The notes beneath the pieces are model-generated. The model had not been told where the DNA came from and searched no databases. It saw only the letters and a program-made list of their open reading frames with translations. Below are positions 26,266-36,658 of a stretch of 64,000 nucleotides of DNA, piece after piece. Numbering within the stretch: the first letter of the stretch is position 1; every line of letters starts with the position of its first letter. The translations under genes were made by a program, and so were the position numbers. Origin of the DNA: Candidatus Accumulibacter phosphatis (lineage in GTDB: Bacteria > Pseudomonadota > Gammaproteobacteria > Burkholderiales > Rhodocyclaceae); assembly GCF_012939955.1 (NCBI RefSeq), contig NZ_SPMY01000045.1, positions 62,001-126,000 on the forward strand, given 5' to 3'.

Positions 26266-27291
26266 ATGGCGCAGCTGTTCATCAGCTACCGTTCGTCCGA
26301 CGGTCGCGACAAGGCAACGGCGCTGGCACGCGATCTCGGCGCCCTGTACGGCGACGCGCAGGTCTTCATCGACAAGGATGACCTGCGCGCCGGGGTCCAG
26401 TGGCGCGAAGAGATAGCCGCCACACTCAAGCAACAGCCGGTACTCCTGCTGCTGCTCACCCCGCAGCTGCTGGCCGCCAGCGACGATGACGGCAAGCGGC
26501 GCATCGACGACCCCGCTGACCCGGTGCGACGCGAAGTCGCCGACGCCCTGGCGGGCGGTGCACACCTCATCCCGCTGCTTTGCGACGGCGTCACCGCAGC
26601 GCCGCCTGCCGCCGAGCTGCCGGCACCCTTCAACCGCATCGGCGAGTTCACCTGGCGGCCGCTGCGCGCATACGACTGGGAGCACGACGTCCGGCGTCTG
26701 GTAGACGACTTGCAGGCGCTGGGCATTGCACCCGCGGCGCCGCTTAAGGCGTCCGCGCCGGCGCCAGCCACGGCGCAGCGAAGCGTCGGCGGGACGCGTC
26801 GCCGCAGGCTGATCGCCGGCATGGCGGCCGCAGCCGTCGCTCTCGGTATCGGCGGCTACACGCTGCGCCTTGCGCCAACCCCATCGAGCACCGATGTCAG
26901 CGGTTCCTGGTCCGCGACCTTGGCGCCCGACGAGACGCTCTCCCTGTCGCTACGACAGACCGGCGATCAGGTCGAGCTCAACAGTCGCCCCGTGCCGATC
27001 AGTCGACGGGCTGACTGGGCAGATTACCGCAGCTTCTGGCGCGAGCGTTTCGGCAGCGAACTCGACACCGTCAGCTACCGCGGCAAAGGGAGCGCCAGCA
27101 CCCTCCCGGGAGAGCAACTGGTCGTCGATATTGCCTTGCAGATTGTCAGCACTCCCGGCGACGTGCTGGTCGATACCGGGAACCTGCACGCCACCATCGC
27201 TGCCGATGGCAGCTCGATGTCCGGGACGGTCTGGCTGAACGGAAAACAGGTCGAACGCCCCGTTCGTCTGAAACGCGTGCCGCCCCAGTGA
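26266..27291 (+). CDS. TIR-domain membrane protein with C-terminal periplasmic domain
   Basis: 341 residues. The N-terminal TIR domain (about 1-150) begins AQLFISYRSSDGRDKATALA, has VFIDKDDLRAGVQWREEI and LLLLTPQLL, and a Glu in DPVRREVADAL where the TIR NADase glutamate is expected. A linker leads to a basic patch (GGTRRRR) and one hydrophobic helix (AGMAAAAVALGIGGYTL, about 183-200). About 140 C-terminal residues of beta-rich character (SWSATLAPDETLSLSLRQTG) lie on the far side. Function unknown; NAD cleavage and immune or envelope signalling are possibilities only. It follows the amidase by 74 bases on the same strand. Confidence 0.78.
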   Translation: MAQLFISYRSSDGRDKATALARDLGALYGDAQVFIDKDDLRAGVQWREEIAATLKQQPVLLLLLTPQLLAASDDDGKRRIDDPADPVRREVADALAGGAHLIPLLCDGVTAAPPAAELPAPFNRIGEFTWRPLRAYDWEHDVRRLVDDLQALGIAPAAPLKASAPAPATAQRSVGGTRRRRLIAGMAAAAVALGIGGYTLRLAPTPSSTDVSGSWSATLAPDETLSLSLRQTGDQVELNSRPVPISRRADWADYRSFWRERFGSELDTVSYRGKGSASTLPGEQLVVDIALQIVSTPGDVLVDTGNLHATIAADGSSMSGTVWLNGKQVERPVRLKRVPPQ

Positions 27292-27407
27292 TCAGGCTGG
27301 CATCCCGCAAAGCCCTTTGCCGCGCGCCGCTTACAGCCCCTCGCGGCAGGGGCCAACGCCGCTCGCCCCCACGGCTCGTAGCGCGAAGCTGAGCGGCGAC
27401 GCCCGAG

Positions 27408-27887
27408 TCAGCACAGTTGCGTGATCAGCACCACTGCCTCAGTAGCGATGCCTTCCCCACGCCCGACGAAGCCCAGCTTTTCGGAGGTCTTTGCCTTTAC
27501 GTTCACGCAGTCGACAGCCACCTGCAGGTCAGCGGCGATGTTGGCGACCATCTGCGCCAGATACGGCGCCATCTTCGGTTGCTGGGCAATGATCGTCGCA
27601 TCGATGTTGCCGACTTGCCAGCCTGCCTCCGCCAACAGGGCAAACGCGGCGCGCAGCAGCACGCGGCTGTCGGCGCCGCGATAACGCGGGTCGGTGTCGG
27701 GAAAGTGGCGGCCGATGTCGCCCAGCGCGGCGGCGCCGAGCAGCGCGTCGATAATCGCGTGTAGCAAGGCGTCGGCGTCGGAATGGCCGAGCAGGCCGCT
27801 GCCGTGCGCGATATCGACCCCGCCAAGGATCATCTTGCGACCGGGGACCAGCGCGTGAATGTCGCAACCCTGGCCGACGCGGATCAT
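27408..27887 (-). CDS. ispF: 2-C-methyl-D-erythritol 2,4-cyclodiphosphate synthase
   Basis: 159 residues; MEP isoprenoid pathway, cyclising the CDP-methylerythritol phosphate. Metal site [15 protein letters not shown] (Asp and His of GCDIHAL) and [23 protein letters not shown]. It overlaps the end of ispD by 4 bases (ATGA), as in the common ispDF pair. Confidence 0.96.
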   Translation of the reverse strand: MIRVGQGCDIHALVPGRKMILGGVDIAHGSGLLGHSDADALLHAIIDALLGAAALGDIGRHFPDTDPRYRGADSRVLLRAAFALLAEAGWQVGNIDATIIAQQPKMAPYLAQMVANIAADLQVAVDCVNVKAKTSEKLGFVGRGEGIATEAVVLITQLC

Positions 27888-28582
27888 TCGTCCACCCGCG
27901 CCCTGCCCTGCAGGATCAGTTCGGCCAGGCGCAGGTCGGCGGGGAAAGTGACCTTGAAGTTGCTGGCGTCGCCGGCAACCAGGCGCGGCTTGAAGCCGGC
28001 GGCCTCGACGGCGGAGGCTTCGTCAGTACCCTGCGGGTGCTCGGCGAGCACCTGACGCAGCAAGCCATAACGAAACATCTGTGGCGTCTGCGCCTGCCAC
28101 AGGCCGTCGCGCGACACGGTGTGCGCAACGCGCTGTTCGGCGTCGGCACGCTTGAGGGTGTCGGCCAGCGGCGCGGCCAGGAGGCCGCCGACCGGATCGT
28201 CGGCGAGCTGCTCGCATAGCGCATTTAAGTTCGCCTGCGACAGACAGGGGCGCGCGGCGTCGTGAACCAGCGCCCAGTCATCGTCGTGAGCGGCCGTAGC
28301 CGCCGCAGAGAGGCCATTGGCAACGCTGTCGGAGCGGCTTGCGCCGCCGCAATACACGGTCTCCAGTTTGTGGCCAAGACTCGTCCAATCGTATCGCCGC
28401 CACCAGCCGTCGTCCGGAGAGAGCACCACCCAGACGCGATCGATACGCTGGCAGCGACACAGAGCGGCAAGACTGTAGTAGATCAAGGGTCGGCCGGCGA
28501 GCAACTGGTATTGCTTTGGCATCTCGCCGCCAAAGCGCGATCCGCTGCCGGCGGCGGGAACGATTGCGTAGTGACGTAGCAT
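27884..28582 (-). CDS. ispD: 2-C-methyl-D-erythritol 4-phosphate cytidylyltransferase
   Basis: 232 residues. The N-terminal CTP-binding loop is [37 protein letters not shown] and [17 protein letters not shown] are further family marks. It supplies CDP-ME to the same MEP pathway as the overlapping ispF. ispG, a third pathway gene, lies at 55258-56502. Confidence 0.96.
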   Translation of the reverse strand: MLRHYAIVPAAGSGSRFGGEMPKQYQLLAGRPLIYYSLAALCRCQRIDRVWVVLSPDDGWWRRYDWTSLGHKLETVYCGGASRSDSVANGLSAAATAAHDDDWALVHDAARPCLSQANLNALCEQLADDPVGGLLAAPLADTLKRADAEQRVAHTVSRDGLWQAQTPQMFRYGLLRQVLAEHPQGTDEASAVEAAGFKPRLVAGDASNFKVTFPADLRLAELILQGRARVDE

Positions 28583-28727
28583 GGCGTAATTTTAACCAAA
28601 GAAGGCAGGCGGATACCAAAATGAACGCGCAGCGCTGCGCACGGGCTCTCGCCGCCGGGCAACTTTTCGGGAGACCGTCCCGAAGCCGCTCTGCCTTCCC
28701 GAGCAGCATGCCCTGAGGATCGACAAG

Positions 28728-30095
28728 ATGACCCACTCGACAGACACAGTTCGTCCGGCCGCAGTCGCCGGCACCTTCTATCCAGGATCGGCCGTCGTTC
28801 TGACGCGCACTCTGCGCCAGCTACTCGGCGACACGCCGCCAGCGCAGGAGAGTCGCGAACGGCCACCGAAAGCGATCATCGCGCCGCACGCCGGCTACGT
28901 TTATTCCGGCCCCATCGCCGCCACTGTCTATGCGCCGCTGCACGCGCTGCGCGCCACTATCCGGCGCGTCGTTCTACTCGGCCCGACGCACCGCGTCGCG
29001 GTCAATGGGCTGGCCGTGCCGTCGGTCAGCGCCTTCGCCACGCCGCTCGGCGAGGTTCCTCTGGACGCCGAGGCCATCGCCCGCATCGCGCCATTGCCTC
29101 AGGTCGTCGTCAGCGACGCCGCGCACGCCATGGAACACTCGCTCGAAGTACAACTGCCGTTCCTGCAAACAGTGCTCGAACGCTTTACGCTGGTGCCCCT
29201 GGCCGTCGGCAAGGCCTCGCCGAGCGAAGTCGCCGAAGTGCTCGAAACCCTGTGGGGCAGCGATGAGACGCTGATCGTGATCAGCTCCGACCTCTCGCAT
29301 TACCTTCCCTACCCGCGTGCCTGCGAGACCGACACCGACACCGCCCGGCACATCGTCGCGCTTGACGCCAAGCTCGACCATCAACAGGCCTGCGGCGCGA
29401 CTCCGGTCAACGGCCTCTTGCTGGCCGCGCGTCGGCACGGACTGCGAGCTCGGTTGCTCGATCTGCGCAATTCGGGAGATACCGCCGGCGACAAGTCACG
29501 CGTCGTCGGCTATGGCGCCTTCAGCTTTACGCCGGTGAGCGCCGATGCCCACTGGGACCTCCTCGGCAGCGCCCTGCTCGTCAGTGCGCGCAACGCCATT
29601 GCCGCAAAGTTCGGACTATCACCACAGCCGGTGACGCCGATGCCCGAACTCTCCGCGCTGGGAGCGAGCTTCGTCACCCTGACCCGGAACGGCCAACTGC
29701 GCGGCTGTATCGGCAGCCTGGAAGCGCATCGGCCACTGGCCACCGACGTCGCCGAGAACGCCTTCGCCGCTGCCTTTCACGACCGGCGCTTCGCGCCGCT
29801 GAGCGAGCAGGAGTTGCCGCGCACGCGCGTCGAGGTGTCATTGCTGTCGCCGGCCGAAGCCTTCCCGGTGCGCAACGAGGAAGACGCCCTGGCCCGCCTG
29901 CGACCGGGTATCGACGGCCTGATCCTGAGCTACGGCCGGCGGCGAGCGACTTTCCTGCCGCAGGTCTGGGAGTCGCTCGCCGACCCCCGGCAGTTCATGG
30001 CCCAGCTCAAGCTGAAAGCCGGCCTGGCCGCCGACTTCTGGGACCCCGAGCTCACCCTGGCGCGTTATGGAGTACGAAAATGGAAAGAGACCTGA
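28728..30095 (+). CDS. AmmeMemoRadiSam proteins B and A fused (Memo domain + AMMECR1 domain)
   Basis: 455 residues. The N-terminal Memo-like domain (about 8-270) has AGTFYPGSA, the metal-site histidines in IIAPHAGYVYSGPIAATVYA and GPTHRVAV, AMEHSLEVQLPFLQ, and SSDLSHYLPYPRACETD. The C-terminal AMMECR1 domain (about 290-455) has GQLRGCIGSLEAHRPLATDV and FHDRRFAPLSEQE. These domains usually occur as separate genes next to the radical SAM enzyme that follows here, overlapping by 16 bases. Biochemical role unknown. Confidence 0.9.
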   Translation: MTHSTDTVRPAAVAGTFYPGSAVVLTRTLRQLLGDTPPAQESRERPPKAIIAPHAGYVYSGPIAATVYAPLHALRATIRRVVLLGPTHRVAVNGLAVPSVSAFATPLGEVPLDAEAIARIAPLPQVVVSDAAHAMEHSLEVQLPFLQTVLERFTLVPLAVGKASPSEVAEVLETLWGSDETLIVISSDLSHYLPYPRACETDTDTARHIVALDAKLDHQQACGATPVNGLLLAARRHGLRARLLDLRNSGDTAGDKSRVVGYGAFSFTPVSADAHWDLLGSALLVSARNAIAAKFGLSPQPVTPMPELSALGASFVTLTRNGQLRGCIGSLEAHRPLATDVAENAFAAAFHDRRFAPLSEQELPRTRVEVSLLSPAEAFPVRNEEDALARLRPGIDGLILSYGRRRATFLPQVWESLADPRQFMAQLKLKAGLAADFWDPELTLARYGVRKWKET

Positions 30096-31189
30096 ACGAC
30101 TCGCTGAAAACCCCCGCATCGACACACCCCGCGCGCTGGTGGCACGCGCTTGCCGAGGGCCGCATTCAGTGCGACCTCTGCCCCCGCGACTGCAAGCTGC
30201 ACGCCGGCCAGCGCGGCGCCTGCTTCGTCCGTCAGAACATCGCTGGCGCGATGGTGTTGACCACTTACGGCCGTTCGTCGGGCTTCTGCATCGACCCCAT
30301 TGAGAAGAAACCGCTCAACCACTTCTACCCGGGCTCGTCGATTCTTTCTTTCGGCACCGCCGGCTGCAACCTGGCGTGCAAGTTCTGCCAGAACTGGGAC
30401 ATCTCCAAGTCGAAAGACATGGACCGCCTGCTCGATACCGCCAGCCCTGAGGGCATCGCTGCCGCTGCGGCGGCCTATGGTGCGCACGCCGTCGCTTTCA
30501 CCTACAACGACCCGGTAATTTTTGCCGAGTATGCGATCGATACCGCCGTCGCCTGCCGCGCAAAGGGCATCAAGACCGTTGCCGTCACCGCCGGTTACAT
30601 CCATCCCGAGCCAGCGCGCGAATTCTTTGCGGTCATGGACGCCGCCAACGTCGATCTCAAGGCCTTCACCGACGACTTCTATTTCAAGCTCTGCGGCGGC
30701 CACCTGCAAGCGGTGCTCGATACGCTCGCCTACATCCACCATGAGACGAACTGCTGGCTGGAAATAACCACCCTGCTGATCCCCGGCCGAAACGACTCGT
30801 CGAGCGAAATCAAGGCCCTTGCCGACTGGGTGGCGCGCGAGCTGGGAGCGAACGTGCCCCTGCACTTCTCGGCCTTCCACCCGGACTGGAAAATGAGCGA
30901 ACTGCCGCCAACGCCGCCATCAACCCTGACCCAGGCCCGACGCATCGCCATGGACGCCGGTCTGAACTACGTCTACACCGGCAATGTGCATGACACCGAA
31001 GGCGGCACCACCTTCTGCCCGCAATGCCAGGCGGCGCTGATCGAGCGCGACTGGTACAACATCCGCCATTACGACCTGCCGAGTGATGGTCGCTGTCCGC
31101 ACTGCGCGACGCCGATCGCCGGCTATTTCCGCCGCTTCGGCAAACCTTTCGGTCCCCGCCGCGTTCCGGTCAGGCTGGTGCGCCGTTGA
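30080..31189 (+). CDS. AmmeMemoRadiSam system radical SAM enzyme
   Basis: 369 residues. The [4Fe-4S] cluster motif is SFGTAGCNLACKFCQNWDIS (CxxxCxxC). An N-terminal cysteine set (CDLCPRDCKLHAGQRGACF) and a C-terminal pair of CxxC knuckles (FCPQCQ, CPHCAT) suggest extra metal sites. HFSAFHPDWKMSELPPTPP is typical of this PflA-related family. Its partners Memo and AMMECR1 are fused in the gene upstream. Substrate not established. Confidence 0.92.
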   Translation: MERDLNDSLKTPASTHPARWWHALAEGRIQCDLCPRDCKLHAGQRGACFVRQNIAGAMVLTTYGRSSGFCIDPIEKKPLNHFYPGSSILSFGTAGCNLACKFCQNWDISKSKDMDRLLDTASPEGIAAAAAAYGAHAVAFTYNDPVIFAEYAIDTAVACRAKGIKTVAVTAGYIHPEPAREFFAVMDAANVDLKAFTDDFYFKLCGGHLQAVLDTLAYIHHETNCWLEITTLLIPGRNDSSSEIKALADWVARELGANVPLHFSAFHPDWKMSELPPTPPSTLTQARRIAMDAGLNYVYTGNVHDTEGGTTFCPQCQAALIERDWYNIRHYDLPSDGRCPHCATPIAGYFRRFGKPFGPRRVPVRLVRR

Positions 31190-31869
31190 GTGAAGCGATG
31201 ACCACCGCCGACACCAGGACGCTGGCCATCGCCTGCGGCAGCACGCGACTGAACGCCGAGCTGTTCCTGCCCGCGCGGCCTTCTGCACTGGTAATCCTGG
31301 CCCACGCCGGACCGAATCCCGAGGCCCGCGATGACGCCCTCGCCGTCGTCCTCCGCCACGCCGGCATCGGCACGTTGAGCTTCGACCTGCTGAGCAGCAG
31401 CGAAGAACGCTTCGCCGACAATCATCACAACGTTTCGCTGCTCGCCAGCCGCCTGCTCGACGGCCTGGCCCTGCTCAAGCAGCAGATGCTCCTCGAAGAA
31501 CTGCCGACGCTGCCGATCGGCCTCAGCGGCGCTGCTGACTGCTCTCCGGTGGTCGTGCGCGCCGCCGCCATCCGTGACCGCGACATCTTTGCCATTGTCT
31601 GCCGCGGCGGCCTGATCGACCTGGCCGGCATGCTCTACCTGCATACCCTGATCTCGCCCCTGCTGGTCCTCGTCGGCGAAAGCGAACAGCGCGTCGAAGC
31701 CAGTAATTGGCGCGCCTTGCGCGAGCTCGCCGGGCGCAAGGAGTTGAAGCGACTGCCGGCGAGCGCCGATGCCCCCGCCTCGGCCGCGGCCTTCGAGTGG
31801 GTCGCGCGCGAAACGGCGCGCTGGTTCGTGCACCACCTGCCCACGGCGGTAAGGACGAAACGCGCTTAG
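31186..31869 (+). CDS. Alpha/beta-hydrolase-like protein, dienelactone-hydrolase style
   Basis: 227 residues. The fold is suggested by ALVILAHAGPNPEARDDALA, LSFDLLSSSEERFADNHHN and LLVLVGESEQRVEASNW. The nucleophile elbow would be PIGLSGAADCSP, which lacks the usual second Gly and may be inactive or divergent. Start TTG 31186 overlaps the radical SAM stop by 4 bases; ATG 31198 is an alternative. The tight coupling suggests it works with the AmmeMemoRadiSam genes. Confidence 0.68.
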   Translation: MSEAMTTADTRTLAIACGSTRLNAELFLPARPSALVILAHAGPNPEARDDALAVVLRHAGIGTLSFDLLSSSEERFADNHHNVSLLASRLLDGLALLKQQMLLEELPTLPIGLSGAADCSPVVVRAAAIRDRDIFAIVCRGGLIDLAGMLYLHTLISPLLVLVGESEQRVEASNWRALRELAGRKELKRLPASADAPASAAAFEWVARETARWFVHHLPTAVRTKRA

Positions 31870-32061
31870 AGGAGCAGAGCTGGAGCGCCATAACCCTTGC
31901 CGATGGAATAATCCCTGGCGCGTAACGCCAGGCCTTTATCCATGCTCGGCTTGTGGTACCAATGGTCAAGGAATAAAATTGAGGCCGAGCCAGATTCCCG
32001 CAATACCCTGGCCGCGGTCCACATTCGCACGCGCGGCGTCAACGCAAAATCGAGAAGGCAT

Positions 32062-34251
32062 ATGAAACCGGTAGAAAGCATCACGCGACCCACCTTAAAT
32101 GACCATCATCTCAAGATCATCGAGGCCAGGCATCACGATCCGTTCGAGGTGCTGGGCAAACATCCCGACGAAAACGGCGTCGCGGTCTGCGTCTATATTC
32201 CGCATGCCGTCGAAGTCTCCATCCTGGAAGGCAATCACTCCCTGGAACGGATCGGAGAAAGCGATTTCTTCAGCTGGCGCGGCGCGGTCGACGACCTTCC
32301 CGAGCACTATCGGCTGATCTGGCTGGACGATGGTCATCGCCAGCACATCTCCCATGATCCCTATTCCTACGGGCCACAGATCGGCGATCTCGACCTGCAC
32401 CTGCTGAGCGCCGGCAACCACCGCCACGCCTACAACATCCTGGGCGCGAATTGCCGCGAAGTGGATGGCGTTGCCGGCGTCTTGTTCGCGGTCTGGGCGC
32501 CCAACGCCGAGCGTGTCAGCGTGGTTGGCGACTTCAACCGCTGGGACGGTCGTCGCCACCAGATGCGCGTGCGTCCGGGCAGCGGCGTGTGGGAAATCTT
32601 CATTCCCGAGCTTGCGCCGGGAGCCTTCTACCGCTTCGAGATCAGGAATCGCAATAGCGGTGAAGTATTGCTGAAGGCCGACCCCTATGGACAGCAGTTC
32701 GAGGCACGCCCGAAAACGGCCTCGATCGTCGTCGGTGAAGCAGAGCACGTCTGGCAGGACAGCGAGTGGATGGCAAAACGTGCCGAATGGGACTGGCAGC
32801 ACGCGCCGATGTCGGTCTACGAAGTGCACCTCGGTTCGTGGCAGCGTGGAGCGGAGGGAGAATTCCTGAACTACCGCGAGTTGGCCATCCGTCTGGTTGA
32901 CTACGTCACGCGCATGGGCTTCACCCACGTCGAACTACTGCCGGTCACCGAGCACCCCTTCGACCTCTCGTGGGGCTATCAGGCAACCGGCTATTTCGCC
33001 CCGACCAGCCGTTTTGGCACGCCGGATGACTTCCGCTTCTTCATCGACCACTTGCATGCCCACAACATCGGCGTGATTCTCGACTGGGTGCCGGCGCATT
33101 TTCCGAAAGACGCTTTTGCCCTCGCCCGCTTCGACGGCACCGCCCTCTACGAGCACGAGGACCCGCGCAAGGGCGAGCACCTCGACTGGTCCACGTTGAT
33201 CTTCAACTTCGGTCGCAACGAAGTCCGAAACTTCCTCGTCGCCAGCGCCCTGTACTGGTTGCGCGAAATGCACCTCGACGGACTGCGCGTCGACGCCGTG
33301 GCATCGATGCTCTACCTCGACTATTCGCGTGAGGACTGGGTTCCCAACATGTACGGTGGCCGCGAGAACCTCGAGGCGATCGAGTTTCTGCGCGAACTCA
33401 ACAGTGTCGCGCATGTCGAGTGTCCGGGCGCCCTGATCATCGCCGAGGAGTCCACCTCCTGGCCGCAGGTGACGCGACCGGTCTATCTGGGCGGCCTCGG
33501 CTTCGACATCAAGTGGAACATGGGCTGGATGAACGACACCCTGCGCTACATCGCCCAGGAGCCGATCCATCGCCAGTACCACCACAACCTGCTCACCTTC
33601 AGCATGCTCTATTCATTCACCGAGAATTTCATGCTGCCCTTCTCGCACGATGAAGTGGTGCATGGCAAAGGCTCGATGGTAAACAAGATGCCCGGTGACG
33701 AATGGCAACGCTTCGCCAACCTGCGCACGCTCTACAGCTACATGTTCACGCATCCGGGCAAGAAGCTGCTGTTCATGGGAACCGAATTCGGCCAGGGCCT
33801 GGAATGGAACAGCGCCGGAGTGCTCGATTGGTATGTGCTCGAATACCCCCTGCACAGTGGCATGCAACGCATGGTCAGCGACCTCAACCACCTCTATCGC
33901 GACAAGGCGGCGCTACATGGTCACGAGTTCGACTGGACCGGCTTCGAGTGGATCGACTGCAACGATTCTGCCCAGTCGATCCTGAGCTTCGTGCGCCGCT
34001 CGGGGTCCGAGTTCGTGATCGTAGTGGTAAACCTGACGCCAGTGCCGCGCAGCTACTACCGCATCGGGGTCCCTGAAGAGGGTACCTACGCAGAAATCTT
34101 CAACTCCGATTCGCATTTCTACGGTGGCAGCAACCTCGGCAATGGCCAGGAGGCTCTCGTTGCCCAGTCCATGCCGTGGATGAATCGTTCGCACTCGCTG
34201 GAAATCACCCTACCGCCACTGGCGACCATCGTGCTGGCCTTGCAGCGCTAA
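32062..34251 (+). CDS. glgB: 1,4-alpha-glucan branching enzyme
   Basis: 729 residues, full length, start ATG 32062 with an AGAAGG site. N1 domain ([20 protein letters not shown]), CBM48 ([18 protein letters not shown]), and GH13_9 barrel: nucleophile Asp in [19 protein letters not shown], acid/base Glu in [12 protein letters not shown], and [14 protein letters not shown]-type region ([19 protein letters not shown]). It makes the alpha-1,6 branches and would act on the linear glucan produced through the GlgM/GlgE route. Confidence 0.97.
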   Translation: MKPVESITRPTLNDHHLKIIEARHHDPFEVLGKHPDENGVAVCVYIPHAVEVSILEGNHSLERIGESDFFSWRGAVDDLPEHYRLIWLDDGHRQHISHDPYSYGPQIGDLDLHLLSAGNHRHAYNILGANCREVDGVAGVLFAVWAPNAERVSVVGDFNRWDGRRHQMRVRPGSGVWEIFIPELAPGAFYRFEIRNRNSGEVLLKADPYGQQFEARPKTASIVVGEAEHVWQDSEWMAKRAEWDWQHAPMSVYEVHLGSWQRGAEGEFLNYRELAIRLVDYVTRMGFTHVELLPVTEHPFDLSWGYQATGYFAPTSRFGTPDDFRFFIDHLHAHNIGVILDWVPAHFPKDAFALARFDGTALYEHEDPRKGEHLDWSTLIFNFGRNEVRNFLVASALYWLREMHLDGLRVDAVASMLYLDYSREDWVPNMYGGRENLEAIEFLRELNSVAHVECPGALIIAEESTSWPQVTRPVYLGGLGFDIKWNMGWMNDTLRYIAQEPIHRQYHHNLLTFSMLYSFTENFMLPFSHDEVVHGKGSMVNKMPGDEWQRFANLRTLYSYMFTHPGKKLLFMGTEFGQGLEWNSAGVLDWYVLEYPLHSGMQRMVSDLNHLYRDKAALHGHEFDWTGFEWIDCNDSAQSILSFVRRSGSEFVIVVVNLTPVPRSYYRIGVPEEGTYAEIFNSDSHFYGGSNLGNGQEALVAQSMPWMNRSHSLEITLPPLATIVLALQR

Positions 34252-34257
34252 GCTGCG

Positions 34258-34370
34258 AATCGCGCACGCGACTCACGAACGTTCCTTCTCCTTGCGGGGG
34301 AAGGGCCGGGGGGAAGGGGGGCGGTCATGACTTTCATGATCCGGGGTGTCTCGCCATGTCATGACCGTTA
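34258..34370 (-). repeat. Dispersed repeat, copy B (inverted)
   Basis: Reverse complement of copies A and C. It fills the gap between the convergent glgB and DUF3616 genes. The first TAA of its CTAACGGTCATGACATG end serves as the stop codon of the DUF3616 gene. The internal hairpin and right palindrome are less perfect than in A and C. Confidence 0.85.
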
Positions 34371-35543
34371 GCGCACCACAGTAAACGCCAGAGCTCCGCC
34401 GTCGCACATGCCGTCGGACAGAATCAGCAGCTTGTAGGCCTGTGGCGTCTCTTCGAGCACTGTCATGGCCTCCGGTTTGAGCGCCTTGTCTTCGCAGGTG
34501 TTGGCTTTGCCGGCTTTGAGTTGGCGCAGTTCCACGCCTTCGAGGTCCAGAGTGGCCAGCGTTTTTGGCGTGGCAACAGCGGCGCTGCTGGTTCCGTCCC
34601 ACCAGGCAATCGACCACTTCACGCGCTCCTGGTTGGCAGGGTCGTCGTCAGGGCCGGTCAGCAGCAGGAAACCGCCTGTTACGGCCACCATGTCGCGTAT
34701 GCCCCGCCCTGCCCCGACCTTGATTCGGGTGACGTTGGCCTTGGCGTCGCCGCCTTTGAACAGCGCTTCTGCATCGACCGCCAGGATGAGTGCCAGGCTC
34801 TTCCTGGCCGGGCCACGGAAACCGAAATACAGGCGCCCGTCGCTGACCGCCAGGCCTTCGATGTTGACGCCATCTTGCCCCGCCAACTCCGGCGCCTCGG
34901 GGGGAGGCGCCGAGCCCAGGCATTTGCCTTCCCCGACAAACGCCTTGAGTTCGGGCTGCGCTTGCATGATCGCCCACAGGCGCCCGCTGTCCGCGTAGTC
35001 GACCAGGATCCCGCTGGGGTCGCCGCTTGGCGAGCGCAGCGCGCGGCCGGTCGCCGGATCGCGACGGAAGCGGAGCACATGGCGGCTGTGCGGATTGCTC
35101 TGGCAGTCGGAACGTTTCGCCGAATGCGAGCCAGTGACATAGAAGTAGCTGCCATCGGTGGCGGCGCCTTCAGCGTCCAGTTCGCCCGCGTCGGCACGCA
35201 GCACGACGCGCTCCGAGCCAACGACCAGAGTCCCCTCGCGTAGCGTTGCGTAACGCACCTCGACACCCTCGTCGAAGACCAGCAGGCAGATGCGCTGCTG
35301 CACGGTGCTCAGGCTGCAGGCCATGCCGCTGACCGAGCGGCGGGCTTTCGCGTCTTTCTTCTTGCCCAGGCCGAAGGAAAAGCCATCGCCACTACTCCAT
35401 GGGCCACTGGTGGGCTGCACGCTGGGGACCGGGAGCGCTGCACGGGCGTCGGCACTACCTGGCACCAGTAGCAGGGAAGCGCTGGCGAACGCCAGGGCGC
35501 AGAGGTGCCAGCATCCTGAAAATTTACATACCTTCCTTTTCAT
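34368..35543 (-). CDS. DUF3616 family exported protein
   Basis: 391 residues from the ATG at 35543 (MKRKVCKFSGCWHLCALAFA), which starts a Sec-type signal peptide ending ...GSADA. The body appears beta-propeller-like with DAEGAATDGSYFYVTGSHS, NIEGLAVSDGRLYFGFRGP and GIRDMVAVTGGFLLLTGPDDD. I recognise it as DUF3616; function unknown. Its stop codon lies in the dispersed repeat. Confidence 0.78.
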   Translation of the reverse strand: MKRKVCKFSGCWHLCALAFASASLLLVPGSADARAALPVPSVQPTSGPWSSGDGFSFGLGKKKDAKARRSVSGMACSLSTVQQRICLLVFDEGVEVRYATLREGTLVVGSERVVLRADAGELDAEGAATDGSYFYVTGSHSAKRSDCQSNPHSRHVLRFRRDPATGRALRSPSGDPSGILVDYADSGRLWAIMQAQPELKAFVGEGKCLGSAPPPEAPELAGQDGVNIEGLAVSDGRLYFGFRGPARKSLALILAVDAEALFKGGDAKANVTRIKVGAGRGIRDMVAVTGGFLLLTGPDDDPANQERVKWSIAWWDGTSSAAVATPKTLATLDLEGVELRQLKAGKANTCEDKALKPEAMTVLEETPQAYKLLILSDGMCDGGALAFTVVR

Positions 35544-35565
35544 GGCAGGAAAACCGTCTGAGGGG

Positions 35566-36411
35566 TCATTGATCTTCCCGGCACATGCGGCGGATTTCAT
35601 CTTCCTTGATGGCCAACTCGACCTGTTGCAAGACCGCGTCGACATCGGCCAGGCGTTCGTCAAGAACGACTCGGCCCGTCAAGGCAAGCTCCGGGGTCAG
35701 CAGGCCACTTTCGTAGTGCGCCCAGATTTCCTTGCCGAACTGGCTGCCCACCAGCGAGGGCGCAAAACTGCTGAAGTAGCTGCGCAGATTGATCACGTCC
35801 CGCGCGAACATCTCGGCGGCGTTGCTGTTGCCCGCTGCGTCGATCGCCTGCGGCACATCGATGATCACCGGTCCGTCCTCGCCGACGAGGATGTTGTATT
35901 CGGAAAGATCGCCATGGATGATGCCGGCGCAAAGCATCCGCACCACCTGCTCGATCAGCAGGGCGTGAAATTCCAGCGCCAATTCTTCGCTGAGCTCGAC
36001 ATCGTTGAGGCGCGGTGCCGGATGGCCGTCGGCATCGACAATCAGATCCATCAGCAGGACGCCCTCATAGCAGAGATGCGGCTGTGGAACCCGCACCCCC
36101 GCAGCCGCCAGCCGATACAGGGCATCGACCTCGGCACTCTGCCAGACCTCTTCCTGCATCTTGCGCCCAAAGCGGCTGCCCTTCTCCATGGCGCGCGCCT
36201 GCCGGCTATTCCTGACCTTGCGGCCTTCCTGATAGGAGGCATTGTTGCGGAAGCTGCGCTGGCTGGCTTCCTTATAGACTTTGGCGCAACGAATGTCGTC
36301 GCCACAGCGAACGACATAGACGGTGGCCTCCTTGCCGCTCATCAACTGGCCGAGCACCTGGTCGACGAGGCCTTCTTCAACGAGTGCTAAAAGTCTTGCG
36401 GGTGTTTTCAT
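35566..36411 (-). CDS. RIO-type serine/threonine protein kinase
   Basis: 281 residues. ATP-binding region LMSGKEATVYVVRCGDDIRCAKVYK, catalytic loop GIIHGDLSEYNILV and metal-binding PVIIDVPQAID match the RIO1-like fold. Bacterial RIO kinases have few known substrates. It starts at ATG 36411 and is 22 bases upstream of the DUF3616 gene on the same strand. Confidence 0.88.
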   Translation of the reverse strand: MKTPARLLALVEEGLVDQVLGQLMSGKEATVYVVRCGDDIRCAKVYKEASQRSFRNNASYQEGRKVRNSRQARAMEKGSRFGRKMQEEVWQSAEVDALYRLAAAGVRVPQPHLCYEGVLLMDLIVDADGHPAPRLNDVELSEELALEFHALLIEQVVRMLCAGIIHGDLSEYNILVGEDGPVIIDVPQAIDAAGNSNAAEMFARDVINLRSYFSSFAPSLVGSQFGKEIWAHYESGLLTPELALTGRVVLDERLADVDAVLQQVELAIKEDEIRRMCREDQ

Positions 36412-36658
36412 GGGGTGTTCATTTTTGTGGCAATGCCGCAGTGTAGCGCCTTCCGCCGTACACCACAGCGCGGTAGGCCGCCTCGCGATCCGGCTGCAAG
36501 CTCGCCCGCCTTGACTCGGCCGACCAAGGCCAGAGATACTCTGGCTGCTATCGATGTCTTTACCGTCGCATTCTTGCCAAGCGTGGTTTCATTCGTATAA
36601 TCGCCCGACTCTGGTTCGTGCGACGTCCCACGACCTATCGACCATCCCGGGAGGTGGA

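Noticed and set aside
31870-32061. Possible small gene between the hydrolase and glgB
   Set aside because: The frame extending glgB upstream to 31942 has no ribosome site, whereas ATG 32062 has AGAAGG and begins the normal GlgB N-terminus.
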